Both the position numbers and the translations under genes were made by a program. The notes below the pieces were generated by a model. That model ran no database searches. It worked only from the letters and a program-made list of their open reading frames with translations, and was not told the origin of the DNA. Source: Bacteroidota bacterium (GTDB lineage Bacteria; Bacteroidota; Bacteroidia; Chitinophagales; LD1). Taken from it: a stretch of DNA of 38,674 nt. Where the stretch lies: assembly GCA_947461105.1 (NCBI GenBank), contig CANHIG010000005.1, positions 1 through 38,674 on the forward strand. The letters are read 5' to 3'. Position 1 is the stretch's first letter. Every line of letters starts with the position of its first letter. Shown piece by piece: positions 1 to 9,533 of this stretch.

Positions 1-2
1 AC

Positions 3-110
3 TTAAATCCACTAACCGAGGACTTTGCAGAAGGGCAGAATGAAGCTGTTCTTTCCAGAAACATCAGAAAAATGATAACTAAATTTTTAAAGCGGAACAA
101 TGAAAAATAA
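3..110 (+). CDS. C-terminal tail of an upstream CDS (partial, 5' end outside window); possibly the RND efflux permease
   Basis: Open frame from position 3 (LNPLTEDFAEGQNEAVLSRNIRKMITKFLKRNNEK*) overlaps the start of the TolC-like ORF by 11 nt; the product guess rests only on the neighbouring outer membrane factor. Confidence 0.5.
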   Translation, partial: LNPLTEDFAEGQNEAVLSRNIRKMITKFLKRNNEK

Positions 111-1524
111 ACTATTTATAAAATGCATTACTGTAGCTTTTATGCTGCTAGCAGGCGGAGGGTGTAAACTCTTTAAAGAGCCGATAAAGACAGAAAATAA
201 AAATGTACCTGATGCTTTTAATATTTCGCAGGATACTACGAACACAGCTCGTGTAAAATGGCGCAATTATTTTACTGATACCAATTTAATTGCATTAATT
301 GATACCGCCCTGAAAAACAATCAGGAGTTGAACATCACCATGCAGGAAATTAATATTGCCCGAAATGAAGTGAAAGCTAAGAAAGGAGAATATTTACCAT
401 TTGGAGGAATACAACTTGGCGGTGGGCCTGACAAATCCGGGCGATATACATGGAACGGACAATCTGAGGAGGATCTTAAGGCTAACCCAGGGAAAGCAAA
501 GTATATAGGCGACTTTATGGTAGGTGCTGTTTTTTCCTGGGAACTGGATATCTGGAAGAAGCTGCGTAATGCTAAGAAAGCAGCAGTGGCAAGATACCTA
601 GCCAGTGTTGATGGGAAAAACTTTATGGTAACTAATCTTATTTCAGAGATTGCTAATTCATACTACGAACTAATTGCTCTTGATAACCAACTTTCCATTA
701 TTCAAAAAAATATTGAAATTCAAGATAATGCCTTGAATATTGTTAAGCAACAGAAAGATGCAGCCCGGGTGACTCAATTAGCAGTAAACCGATTTGAAGC
801 GCAGCTACTCAATACACAAAATCTTCAATATGATATTCAGCAGCAAATAGTGGAAACCGAAAACAAGATTAATTTCCTGACAGGCCGTTTCCCCAAGCCT
901 CTTACGCGCAATTCTGCATCATTTAATAATACACTGTTTGATTCTATTGCCTCAGGTATACCAAGCCAGTTGTTGGAAAACAGACCAGATATAAAACGAG
1001 CAGAGCAACAGTTAGTTGCCGCTAAACTAGATGTGAAAGTAGCTAAAGCTAGTTTTTTTCCGAATGTGCGTCTTTCCGCATCAATTGGATTTCAGGCTTT
1101 CAATCCGGCTGTGTGGTTTCGTCCAGAATCGATACTCTATAGTGTGTTCGGAGATTTGATGGCTCCTTTAATTAACCGAAATGCTATCAAAGCAGCTTAC
1201 ATGAGTTCCAGATCTAAGCAGATACAGGCAGTTTACAATTACGAACAAACTATTTTGAAGGCATACATTGAGGTTGTTAATCAACTCTCAGGAATAGATA
1301 AGTATTCGAAAAGTTATGAAACAAAATCAAAAGAAGTTGAAATCCTTACTCAATCAATTGCAGTTTCCGCAAATCTTTTCAAATCAGCCAGAGCAGATTA
1401 CATGGAGGTTTTATTGACTCAACGTGAAGCATTGGAGTCGAAAATGGAGCAAATCGAAATCAAGAAAAAACAATTGAACGCAGAAGTTAATATTTACAAG
1501 GCTTTAGGAGGAGGATGGAATTGA
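100..1524 (+). CDS. TolC/NodT-family outer membrane efflux lipoprotein
   Basis: Lipobox-like signal (LLAGGGCK), RPDIKRAEQQLVAAKLDVKVAKASFFPNVRLSASIGF motif typical of the RND outer membrane factor family. Confidence 0.93.
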   Translation: MKNKLFIKCITVAFMLLAGGGCKLFKEPIKTENKNVPDAFNISQDTTNTARVKWRNYFTDTNLIALIDTALKNNQELNITMQEINIARNEVKAKKGEYLPFGGIQLGGGPDKSGRYTWNGQSEEDLKANPGKAKYIGDFMVGAVFSWELDIWKKLRNAKKAAVARYLASVDGKNFMVTNLISEIANSYYELIALDNQLSIIQKNIEIQDNALNIVKQQKDAARVTQLAVNRFEAQLLNTQNLQYDIQQQIVETENKINFLTGRFPKPLTRNSASFNNTLFDSIASGIPSQLLENRPDIKRAEQQLVAAKLDVKVAKASFFPNVRLSASIGFQAFNPAVWFRPESILYSVFGDLMAPLINRNAIKAAYMSSRSKQIQAVYNYEQTILKAYIEVVNQLSGIDKYSKSYETKSKEVEILTQSIAVSANLFKSARADYMEVLLTQREALESKMEQIEIKKKQLNAEVNIYKALGGGWN

Positions 1525-1727
1525 TTAGATTGATATTCAAAAAATCAATGTAAGCCCAAATCTTTCTATGATTGAAGGAACAATTTCCCCATAACAATAA
1601 AGTGGAAAAAACTTGATAAGGTTTTATGAGTATTCACTTCACTCATTTTCATAATCAAACGCAAAATTATCTTTAATAGATGGAATCCCAATTTTATTTA
1701 AAATAAAATAAAGATTTTCAAAGCGAT

Positions 1728-2141
1728 TTACAGAAGCCTGATACCATCTTCTTTTAATTCGATTTGTCTTGTTTTGAAAAGCAGCCCCACCGCGGCTTTA
1801 AAGGCTTTTTTACTCATATGAAGCGCAGTCTCTATCTCTTTAGGGCTACTCTTGTCGTGCAGGTCAATAAGACCATCATTGGCGTTGAGCAAGTCGAGAA
1901 TGGCTATGGCATTCAACTCTACCACATTTTTGTAGCCCTGTGGTTTCAGGCTCACATCTATCAAACCATCTTCCCGAATCTTTTTAATAAATCCGTCTAT
2001 GTGTTCCCCTTCGTATAGCGACTGAAAAATATCGCTATGGAAAATCAGTCCTTCGTCAGAATCATTTATAATCACTGCCACACCCAAATCAGACTCTTTC
2101 CCGATGATGAGCTTTATTTTTTCTCCTACTTTGAAATCCAT
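1728..2141 (-). CDS. CvfB-like S1/winged-helix RNA-binding protein, C-terminal half only
   Basis: GFIKKIREDGLIDVSLKPQGYKNV...LHDKSSPKEIETALHMSKKAFKAAVGLLFKTRQIELKEDGIRLL matches the CvfB C-terminal S1 plus winged-helix region; in-frame TAG lies 3 nt upstream of the ATG. Confidence 0.8.
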   Translation of the reverse strand: MDFKVGEKIKLIIGKESDLGVAVIINDSDEGLIFHSDIFQSLYEGEHIDGFIKKIREDGLIDVSLKPQGYKNVVELNAIAILDLLNANDGLIDLHDKSSPKEIETALHMSKKAFKAAVGLLFKTRQIELKEDGIRLL

Positions 2142-2412
2142 AAGCTATTTATTGTTCAAAGATAATCGGTAATTTTTGTCTGTGTGGTATTTTTTGAAGT
2201 GATAACCTGAAAAAGCCCTAGCCGAATCAGGCAAGCCATAAAGCAGGGTGGGAGGAATTAAATTTTTCGTGAAAATTTTTGCCTGCTTAACGGTTTGGAG
2301 CTAAAAGAAGTGCGGCTTTGAAACCGAAATGTTTTCTAACAACACAATATTAATTAGTTGCCGAAATATTGCCTCTTTTTTTGTCTACAATAAAATAAGA
2401 AACTTTCGCGAA

Positions 2413-2457
2413 GCGGCAACTTTTAGGCAAAAAACTTATACTTCTGCCGCATTTTTT
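2413..2457 (+). terminator. Weak rho-independent terminator-like hairpin before the intron
   Basis: GCGGCA (2413-2418) pairs with TGCCGC (2445-2450), followed by ATTTTTTT; loop is long (26 nt). Confidence 0.3.
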
Positions 2458-2465
2458 TAGGTGCT

Positions 2466-3350
2466 GTGTGTGCCTTGAATGGTGAATATAGTTCTTTATT
2501 TAAAGAAAGAAAAGCCCTGAGAGTGTAAGTCTCTCCAAGCGGAAATAACATTCCGAAGTGAAGCAAGTCGCAAGGTGGATTACCGTGAGGTATACACTGA
2601 AGTAAGCGAGCCTGCGCATGATGGAACTGACGAACAGGAACTGCATAAGAGGCTATGAAAGCCGGATAAGGTTACACAGCAAACCGAAGTCCTAACGTGC
2701 GGTAACACGAGTGCTTTCATAGTAGATGCAGCAGGGTTCATCTGAAGGGAATTCACCTTACCGAGGGAGGTCTTGAAATAGATTCGTTCTCTATGTGCCA
2801 AGAAGTCAGCAGAGGTCATAGTATTTGGTAACGAGCCATCAGAAAAGATGGAGGACTCACAACCATCGAAGGACTGAACGGAAGGTTGTTTCCAATTCGA
2901 TGCGGAGTTCCGATAAAATCGAGATAGCCACATCTTAAACGAGAAACAGAGTAAAAGAAAGAGTAAAGATGATTGAGCAGATTATTAACCGCAAGAACAT
3001 GCACCGCGCATGCATCCATGTAATACAGAACAAAGGTTCGGCAGGAGTAGACGGCATGGGCGCAAGTGAACTAAAGCAGTACGTGCAAGAACACGGCACA
3101 GCAATAGCCACGCGCATCATAAACGGAAAATATCTGCCCCAAGCCATCAGGGGAGTCCACATCCCCAAGAGCAACGGCAAGAAGCGACTGCTGGGCATCC
3201 CGAAAGTAACCGACCGCTGGTTGCAGCAAAGCGAGGCGCAAGCAATTGCCCCGCGATTCGAGAAAGAATTCATGGAACACTGCTATGGATTCCGCCCGAA
3301 GAAAAACGCACATGATTGTATACTGCAATCACAAAAGTATGTACATGAAG
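2466..3350 (+). mobile_element. Truncated group II intron (5' RNA domains plus N-terminal part of the IEP; catalytic 3' end missing)
   Basis: GUGYG-like 5' boundary near 2466-2468, structured non-coding leader (GAGAG...CTCTC hairpin), then an LtrA-type reverse transcriptase start; no domain V/VI recognised downstream. Confidence 0.75.
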
Positions 3351-3424
3351 AGTCCCCTGTGGTGGGGTGTTATCACCGCACCACTTTCTTTCTTTTCTTC
3401 TTAAGGTCGGTCTTATGCCCGTAA
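2969..3424 (+). pseudogene. Group II intron reverse transcriptase/maturase remnant (RT0-RT2 region only)
   Basis: KGSAGVDGM, YLPQAIRGVHIPKSNGKKRLLGIPKVTDRWLQQ, HCYGFRPKKNAHDCI motifs; homology ends at ...QKYVHEE; no YADD, maturase X or endonuclease domain. Confidence 0.85.
3359..3402 (+). terminator. Rho-independent terminator-like hairpin after the RT remnant
   Basis: GTGGTG-G-GGTG-TTAT-CACC-G-CACCAC stem-loop followed by TTTCTTTCTTTTCTTCTT. Confidence 0.55.
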
Positions 3425-3495
3425 TTAAATCGTTCACTTCAAAGCGTTATGGAGATAACGCCAACCGGAAGTAAACAGCAGAAGAAATCAAATAT

Positions 3496-4479
3496 CTAAA
3501 ACTGCAGAATCATAGGTTTGTTTTGAAGTATATCTTCAATCTTTTTCATCACAGCATCATTCAGCTTATCCATCGAATCAAAAGCTTTGAGATTTTCGGC
3601 TAGTTGAGCTTCTTTTGATGCTCCCAAAATTACTGTAGAAACATTTGGGTTTTTTAAACACCAGCAAAGCGAAAGATTGGTGAGTGTAACACCCACCTCA
3701 TCGGCAAGTTTTTTAAGTTGCTTTACCTTTTCGGCTTTGTCCAGTTCTGCTAAAGTTCTGTCCTTCAACCAAGCCATATTTTCCAATCCAAGTCGTGAAT
3801 CTGCTGCAGGTGGAGTATCTATATACTTTCCTGTGAGCAAACCGGAAGCCAATGGCGACCATATAGTAGTACCTAATCCAAATGTTTTATATAATGGTAG
3901 ATAATCCTTTTCCAAAGATTCTCTTGCAAACATATTATACTGCGGTTGCTCCATCACCGGGCCAACTAATTTATAACGCTCTGCCCAATAATGCGCTTCA
4001 GTGATTTGCTGTGCTGTCCATTCAGAAGTTCCCCAATACATTATTTTTCCTTGTTGAAGCAAGGTGTTCATCGCCAATACTGTTTCAGAAATCGGTGTAT
4101 TGATATCGGGTCTGTGACAAAAAAACAAATCAAGATAATCCACCTGTATTCTTTTCAAGGCAGCATTACAAGCTTCGAAAACATGCTTACGCATCAAACC
4201 TTTCTGATTGGGCTTTTGCCCACCCCAAAACACTTTGCTGGATACAATATAGGTAGATCTATCCCAGTTTATTTTCTTCAAAATATTGCCCATCACAATC
4301 TCTGATTTGCCACTGGCATAAGCCTCGGCATTATCAAAGAAATTCACGCCCCCTTCATAAGCCGTTATCATCAGGCGTTCTGCCACATCATCGGTAATCT
4401 GATGGCCGAATGTAACCCAGGTTCCAAATGATAATGCACTCACTTGCAAACCGGTATTTCCTAATCTCCTGTATTCCAT
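3496..4479 (-). CDS. Aldo/keto reductase (voltage-gated K+ channel beta-subunit-like family)
   Basis: MEYRRLGNTGLQVSALSFGTW, DNAEAYASGKSE, YLDLFFCHRPD, YWGTSEWTAQQI motifs. Confidence 0.93.
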   Translation of the reverse strand: MEYRRLGNTGLQVSALSFGTWVTFGHQITDDVAERLMITAYEGGVNFFDNAEAYASGKSEIVMGNILKKINWDRSTYIVSSKVFWGGQKPNQKGLMRKHVFEACNAALKRIQVDYLDLFFCHRPDINTPISETVLAMNTLLQQGKIMYWGTSEWTAQQITEAHYWAERYKLVGPVMEQPQYNMFARESLEKDYLPLYKTFGLGTTIWSPLASGLLTGKYIDTPPAADSRLGLENMAWLKDRTLAELDKAEKVKQLKKLADEVGVTLTNLSLCWCLKNPNVSTVILGASKEAQLAENLKAFDSMDKLNDAVMKKIEDILQNKPMILQF

Positions 4480-4493
4480 ATTGTAAATTTTAT

Positions 4494-5141
4494 TTAGTCT
4501 TTAAATACAAAAACCGCAGGGGATTTTTTCCATTGCTGCAACAACTGCACATCAGCATCTTTGATGTAGTTATTAGTAACAGCCTGCTCTATCAGATAAT
4601 CATAATTGGAAAGTGTGAAGTAACTACAATCAGCATTTTTGAATGCTGTTTCCACTGCCTCAAAACCATACGAAAAAATAGCACCAAGGCCTACAACCTC
4701 TCCTCCTGCTTCACGAATGGCCTCCACTGCTTTCAGAGAGCTACCTCCTGTAGAAATCAAATCTTCAATCACAAACACCTTCTGTCCTTTTAGCAAAGTA
4801 CCTTCAATCTTATTTTCCAAACCATGTCCCTTTGCTTTATCTCGCACATAGATAAATGGTAAATTCAAAACATCTGCCACTAAAACTCCATGTGGAATTC
4901 CGGCTGTAGCTACACCCGCTATCACCTCCACTCCTTTAAATTCTTCATGAATAATATCAGCAAAAGAAGACCTGATGAAATCTCTTACCTTAGGATAAGA
5001 AAGTGTTTTTCGATTATCGCAGTATATAGGACTTTTGATACCGCTTGCCCAGGTGAAAGGCTTATCGAGACTTAAAATTACTGCTTTTATTTCCAGCAAG
5101 TACTCAGCCATTGTCCTTGCTTTTGCATTGTTCAAAACCAT
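4494..5141 (-). CDS. pyrE: Orotate phosphoribosyltransferase
   Basis: PFTWASGIKSPIYCDNR and VFVIEDLISTGGSSLKAVEAIREAG PRPP-binding motif. Confidence 0.95.
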   Translation of the reverse strand: MVLNNAKARTMAEYLLEIKAVILSLDKPFTWASGIKSPIYCDNRKTLSYPKVRDFIRSSFADIIHEEFKGVEVIAGVATAGIPHGVLVADVLNLPFIYVRDKAKGHGLENKIEGTLLKGQKVFVIEDLISTGGSSLKAVEAIREAGGEVVGLGAIFSYGFEAVETAFKNADCSYFTLSNYDYLIEQAVTNNYIKDADVQLLQQWKKSPAVFVFKD

Positions 5142-5198
5142 ATCTTCGATTAAAATGATTTATTATGTAGAATTGTTCGCAAAATAGAAAAAAGATTT

Positions 5199-5819
5199 AT
5201 GCCTGTAAGAGTTTATTTCGACAACTATCACCTGTTGATAACAGCAGATATAGCGGACATCAAAAAAGATGCCTACCAGCTTATAATCAGCAACAAAGAC
5301 AAAGTTTTTGACTTCAGATTAAATCCTGAGGAGCTATTCAACGGCGACAAAGGAAACATTGCCATAATTACGCCATTCGTTGAGGAAACACTGGAATCTA
5401 TTTTTGATTTTGCAGATGGTATCATTGCAGCAGGCGGCATTGTGCAGAATGAGAATAATGAAGTGCTGTGCATTTTCAGAAGAGGCTTTTGGGATTTGCC
5501 GAAAGGCAAAGTGGAGAAAGGCGAAAAAATAATTGATGCTGCGCAGCGAGAAGTAAAAGAAGAAACCGGAATTGATACTCAAATCGAAAATCCTGATGCT
5601 ATAATTTCATTTCATTGCTATGTGCTGAATAATAAAAACTGCATCAAAGAAACACATTGGTTCGATATGAAATTGAATGGAACTAACAAAGCCACCCCTC
5701 AAACTGAAGAAGATATCTCTGAACTGAAATGGATGAGTAAAGAAGCGTACAACGCTACCAGAGGTTTATTCTATCCACTAATTGCAGCTATTTTAGATCA
5801 GCATTTCGGCAAGCAATAA
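5199..5819 (+). CDS. NUDIX hydrolase
   Basis: Nudix box GKVEKGEKIIDAAQREVKEETGI. Confidence 0.93.
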   Translation: MPVRVYFDNYHLLITADIADIKKDAYQLIISNKDKVFDFRLNPEELFNGDKGNIAIITPFVEETLESIFDFADGIIAAGGIVQNENNEVLCIFRRGFWDLPKGKVEKGEKIIDAAQREVKEETGIDTQIENPDAIISFHCYVLNNKNCIKETHWFDMKLNGTNKATPQTEEDISELKWMSKEAYNATRGLFYPLIAAILDQHFGKQ

Positions 5820-5844
5820 TACATTTGATATACTATGCCAATTA

Positions 5845-8220
5845 CTAGAAAGTATACCTGAATTGCAACGTAAAATTTCTCAATGGTTCAGGTCTGCCCG
5901 GTCTAAGTGTATAAAGCCTGTTCGCCAGATTTTTTGCTATAAAACCAAAACTAACACGATCATTAATTTTATACCCGATACGCATATCTGCTGTCACATC
6001 TCCATTCTTATGCTGAGAGCCATATTTTGTGAAAGTATTTTTACCGCCATCAATCATATTTGCTGCTACATTAAACAAAGTTGAAAACACCTCAGGATAA
6101 CTCACATAACTCACTGTTGCTCCGATATAGGCACCCTTGTATGAAAGCTCAATATCAGCTCTGACCAAATGCCTCACCCGGTTTGCAAGAATGAGATTTT
6201 GATTGGCAGAATCCACTTTCTTAACGTTATATTCAAACAAGTCCTTAATGTATTTTCCTGTTTTAAAATTTCCGGTAGTGTCCTGCGAATTTGATTTACC
6301 CGGAAAGTTGTATGTGTATCCTGCCAGAAGTTGAATGCCAACCGGTCCGATATTTCCTTTACCTAATATACTCACCTCGTATCCCGCAACACGAGCATTT
6401 TCTACATTCAAAGCCTTAATGCCTACTACATTAGGACTTCTCTGAGGGCTTGGGTAAAGAAACTCCAGGGAATCGGGAAATATCTTAGTCTTACCATCAG
6501 AGTAGTAATTTGCCCAAACGCCCACATTGTAGTCAATAAAGTTCTTGTATTCCTGCCAGAAGAAAGCCACATCCACATAGGCTTGCCAGTTTTTAATTTT
6601 AAATCCTTGCTTCAATCCAAACTCCAAACTCCAACCCGACTCAGGGCGAAGTGTGTCATTAGGCACAACTAGAATCCCATTGAAAAAACTTTGTGCAATG
6701 TACCGCTCTCCAATAGTTGGTATTCGGTATGCTTGCCCCCATGACGCTCGAATAAAAGTAGCCTTTGCTGCCTGAATATTGATACCTGAACGGAAGATGG
6801 GTTTCGATTTTACCACTACCGTATCTACACCTATCACCTCATATCTCAAACCTGCCTGAAGCGATAATATTTTATAATTCAATTCAGCTTGTGCATATAC
6901 TCCCGCATTAAAATTGATTCGTGTTCCAGTATACAAATTACTGCTCGAAAAGGCCAGACCTAGCGGTGTCCCTGCAGTTACCACCAAAAGATTATTTTTG
7001 AGCTTGTACTGATATTGGTTTTCTATTTGCACTGAATTGGAAACTGCGTTGGGGTCTGCGCCATTTCCTTTTCTGAAAATATTCAGGTATCTGATATTCA
7101 GTTTATACCCATGACCATTTACACTGGAATATGCAAAGTGAGGGTCTATTGTTGTTTTTACATATTTATCATCAGAACCAACAGCTCTGTATAAAAGGAA
7201 AGAATCCATATCCTTTGAGATGAAAAAGCGATCACTTGCTTCATAAAGCATTGAAGCATTAAGACCAGCAGCCAACCCACTTATTTTAGGAGACAAATAG
7301 CGCGTTTTAAAAAACACCTGACCTCTGTACTCATCTGCAAGCTGTAGATGACTTTTCACCAAAGTGATATTACCGCCTGCTACTAGCTGCAAATCTTTAA
7401 TTTTCTGCTGATGATTTATATTGATGTTGGTAAACGCGGGAGGAGCGCTAGACCACCACTTTTGAGTGCCCTGAGGTTTATCTGAAACTCCAATATTCAC
7501 ATCTATGTCCGTTTTAGGTTCTGTCTTTGTTGGCCATTCTGTGATTACATTCACTACACCATTTAGGGCAGAAGAACCATATACTACAGATGAAGCCCCT
7601 TTGATCACCTCCACCTGTTTCACATTGGCAACCGGCACCATTTTATTTTGCGACTCTCCCAAATCAGAGCTTGTCAATCCCAGACCATCAACATTAACTG
7701 CTGTTCGGGAACCTACACCATAAGAATATGAACTACCTCCACGAATACTAATTTGCCCATCCTGAACCAACACTCCGGGTGATTTATTTACAATCTCTCC
7801 CAAATCATTTGCGTTGGTATTTTTAATTTGATTTTTACCAATTACATCGGTGGATACAGATTCTTTGGCTGCATTTTTTTTATATTGACTTACAGATACA
7901 ATTTCATTGAGCATCATAGCATCTGTTTTCAAGAAAACATCCAGATTCATATTTTCATTGTCTTTCAGCATAATTTCCTTAACTATTCGCTTATAACCAA
8001 TCAAACTAAAAACAAAACGGTATTGCCCCGCAGGTAAACTGAGACTGAAGTTTCCTGAGGCATTTGAAACTATTCCCTTTGCCTTATCATATCTGATAGC
8101 TACGCCTGCTAAAAATTCTTTTGAAACAGTATCACGGACAACTCCCGACACTGTGGAATTTTGAGCAATACTAAAAAGCGAAAAAAAAGCACAGAGTATT
8201 AACGTAAATAAATACTTCAT
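5845..8220 (-). CDS. TonB-dependent receptor with CarboxypepD_reg-like N-terminus
   Basis: Signal peptide, VSGVVRDTVSKEFLAGVAIRYDKAKGIVSNASGNFSLSLPAG, plug domain (SVVYGSSALNGVVNVIT), C-terminal FTLQFRYTF. Confidence 0.93.
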   Translation of the reverse strand: MKYLFTLILCAFFSLFSIAQNSTVSGVVRDTVSKEFLAGVAIRYDKAKGIVSNASGNFSLSLPAGQYRFVFSLIGYKRIVKEIMLKDNENMNLDVFLKTDAMMLNEIVSVSQYKKNAAKESVSTDVIGKNQIKNTNANDLGEIVNKSPGVLVQDGQISIRGGSSYSYGVGSRTAVNVDGLGLTSSDLGESQNKMVPVANVKQVEVIKGASSVVYGSSALNGVVNVITEWPTKTEPKTDIDVNIGVSDKPQGTQKWWSSAPPAFTNININHQQKIKDLQLVAGGNITLVKSHLQLADEYRGQVFFKTRYLSPKISGLAAGLNASMLYEASDRFFISKDMDSFLLYRAVGSDDKYVKTTIDPHFAYSSVNGHGYKLNIRYLNIFRKGNGADPNAVSNSVQIENQYQYKLKNNLLVVTAGTPLGLAFSSSNLYTGTRINFNAGVYAQAELNYKILSLQAGLRYEVIGVDTVVVKSKPIFRSGINIQAAKATFIRASWGQAYRIPTIGERYIAQSFFNGILVVPNDTLRPESGWSLEFGLKQGFKIKNWQAYVDVAFFWQEYKNFIDYNVGVWANYYSDGKTKIFPDSLEFLYPSPQRSPNVVGIKALNVENARVAGYEVSILGKGNIGPVGIQLLAGYTYNFPGKSNSQDTTGNFKTGKYIKDLFEYNVKKVDSANQNLILANRVRHLVRADIELSYKGAYIGATVSYVSYPEVFSTLFNVAANMIDGGKNTFTKYGSQHKNGDVTADMRIGYKINDRVSFGFIAKNLANRLYTLRPGRPEPLRNFTLQFRYTF

Positions 8221-8257
8221 ATAATGGGTGGTTTAGTGGTTGGAATAAAAATGTAAA

Positions 8258-9343
8258 TTATTTGCTGAAAACAGAATCAATTGCTTTTCCAATAAAATGA
8301 TCAGCGGTAAATTCTTTTCCTAATAAATGCGCAATGGTTTGTGCAATCTGATTTTGATGATAATGATGAATTGCTTTTAATTCTCCTTTTGCCGGAGTAT
8401 CTGGACCTATCATTGCCATCCAAATATATTCTGCACCGGGAACTGGCTGTCCATGATGACGCCATTGGCTTCCGACATTGCTACCCCTTCCGTGATCGCA
8501 GGTTACTATCAAGGTTGTTTTGTCTTTATATTCCTCTGTGGTCTGCACATAATTCCACAAGTCGGCAAGATAACTATCAAGCGTATGAGCCGCATCCAGA
8601 TAATTATCATATTGACCGCTATGCGCAAAGTGGTCTGTTTCATCGAAGCCTACAAAAAAGAAACGTGGTTTATTTCTATGGAAATATTCTTTTGCAAAAC
8701 GATAAGTAAGCGTATCCGATTCACACAACTTACTAGCAATAGGAATGTTGGTTTGATACTGGGTAAATGATTTATTGTCCTTGCTCAAAATAGTTCCTGT
8801 GCTATCTTTTCTAAATTCAACGAAGACAGGCACTTTATTTCTGCTGGTGTTGATGATTCGTGTAAAAGCATCCCAAGTGCCAACTGCGGCAGTCTTCTTA
8901 GCAAAGTCTGGCTGCTGCTCTAAAAAATCAAAAATGGTTTGATGCGGATTATTGGGATAATCATTGCTATTAATTTTTTTGTCGCCCCATCCACAGAATA
9001 TCTCGCTGTATCCGGGATACGAAAACTTATGTCCGTTTGTAATAGTCATTTTTGAGCCTGCCTTTTTATTTCCAAAAATCAGCCCTTTGGCAGCTACCTC
9101 TCCCCACAAAAAAGGGGTCAGCTTTTTGCGACTTTCTTCTAGTGAGTTGCCCACATATTTTTGAGTTAGCGTTTCTTTGTTTTTGGTAAACTTTTCCCTT
9201 TCCAACAGGCTTTGCTGAGGTCCTTGGAATAGCTCTTGCCAGCGATAGCCATCAAATGTTACAACAATTACATTTTTTGTCTTTTGAGCAGATGCTGTTT
9301 GGAGCAATAAACCTGCAAGTAGAAGTAGTGTGATTTTTTTCAT
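8258..9343 (-). CDS. Secreted alkaline-phosphatase-superfamily hydrolase
   Basis: Signal peptide MKKITLLLLAGLLLQTASAQ; VIVVTFDGYRW, MTITNGHKF nucleophile region, GFDETDHFAH and TCDHGRG metal-ligand motifs. Confidence 0.85.
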   Translation of the reverse strand: MKKITLLLLAGLLLQTASAQKTKNVIVVTFDGYRWQELFQGPQQSLLEREKFTKNKETLTQKYVGNSLEESRKKLTPFLWGEVAAKGLIFGNKKAGSKMTITNGHKFSYPGYSEIFCGWGDKKINSNDYPNNPHQTIFDFLEQQPDFAKKTAAVGTWDAFTRIINTSRNKVPVFVEFRKDSTGTILSKDNKSFTQYQTNIPIASKLCESDTLTYRFAKEYFHRNKPRFFFVGFDETDHFAHSGQYDNYLDAAHTLDSYLADLWNYVQTTEEYKDKTTLIVTCDHGRGSNVGSQWRHHGQPVPGAEYIWMAMIGPDTPAKGELKAIHHYHQNQIAQTIAHLLGKEFTADHFIGKAIDSVFSK

Positions 9344-9533
9344 AACATGAAAATAATAAGTGCTTTTAACATCAAGATTAATACAAGGTTAAATTAATCA
9401 TATAGTTGAAATATCCTATCAAATTGCCACATTGATGCATTACACCTCAAAACGCTCTTCCAAAGTATTTTAAAAATTCTTTGCAACTGTTTCCCTCCTA
9501 TTTTGTTTAATTTCATACTGAAATTCAAAATCA

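Noticed and set aside
2260-2278. AAATTTT-TCGTG-AAAATTT palindrome upstream of the intron
   Set aside because: Purely A/T stem likely to arise by chance in AT-rich intergenic DNA; no further support
2580-3328. Minus-strand ORFs of 67-117 aa over the group II intron
   Set aside because: They are antisense to the structured intron RNA and RT reading frame and have low-complexity, non-protein-like composition
3440-3480. Integron attC-like site (GCGTTAT...ATAACGCC)
   Set aside because: Too short, core sites do not match RYYYAAC/GTTRRRY, and no integrase or cassette array is present
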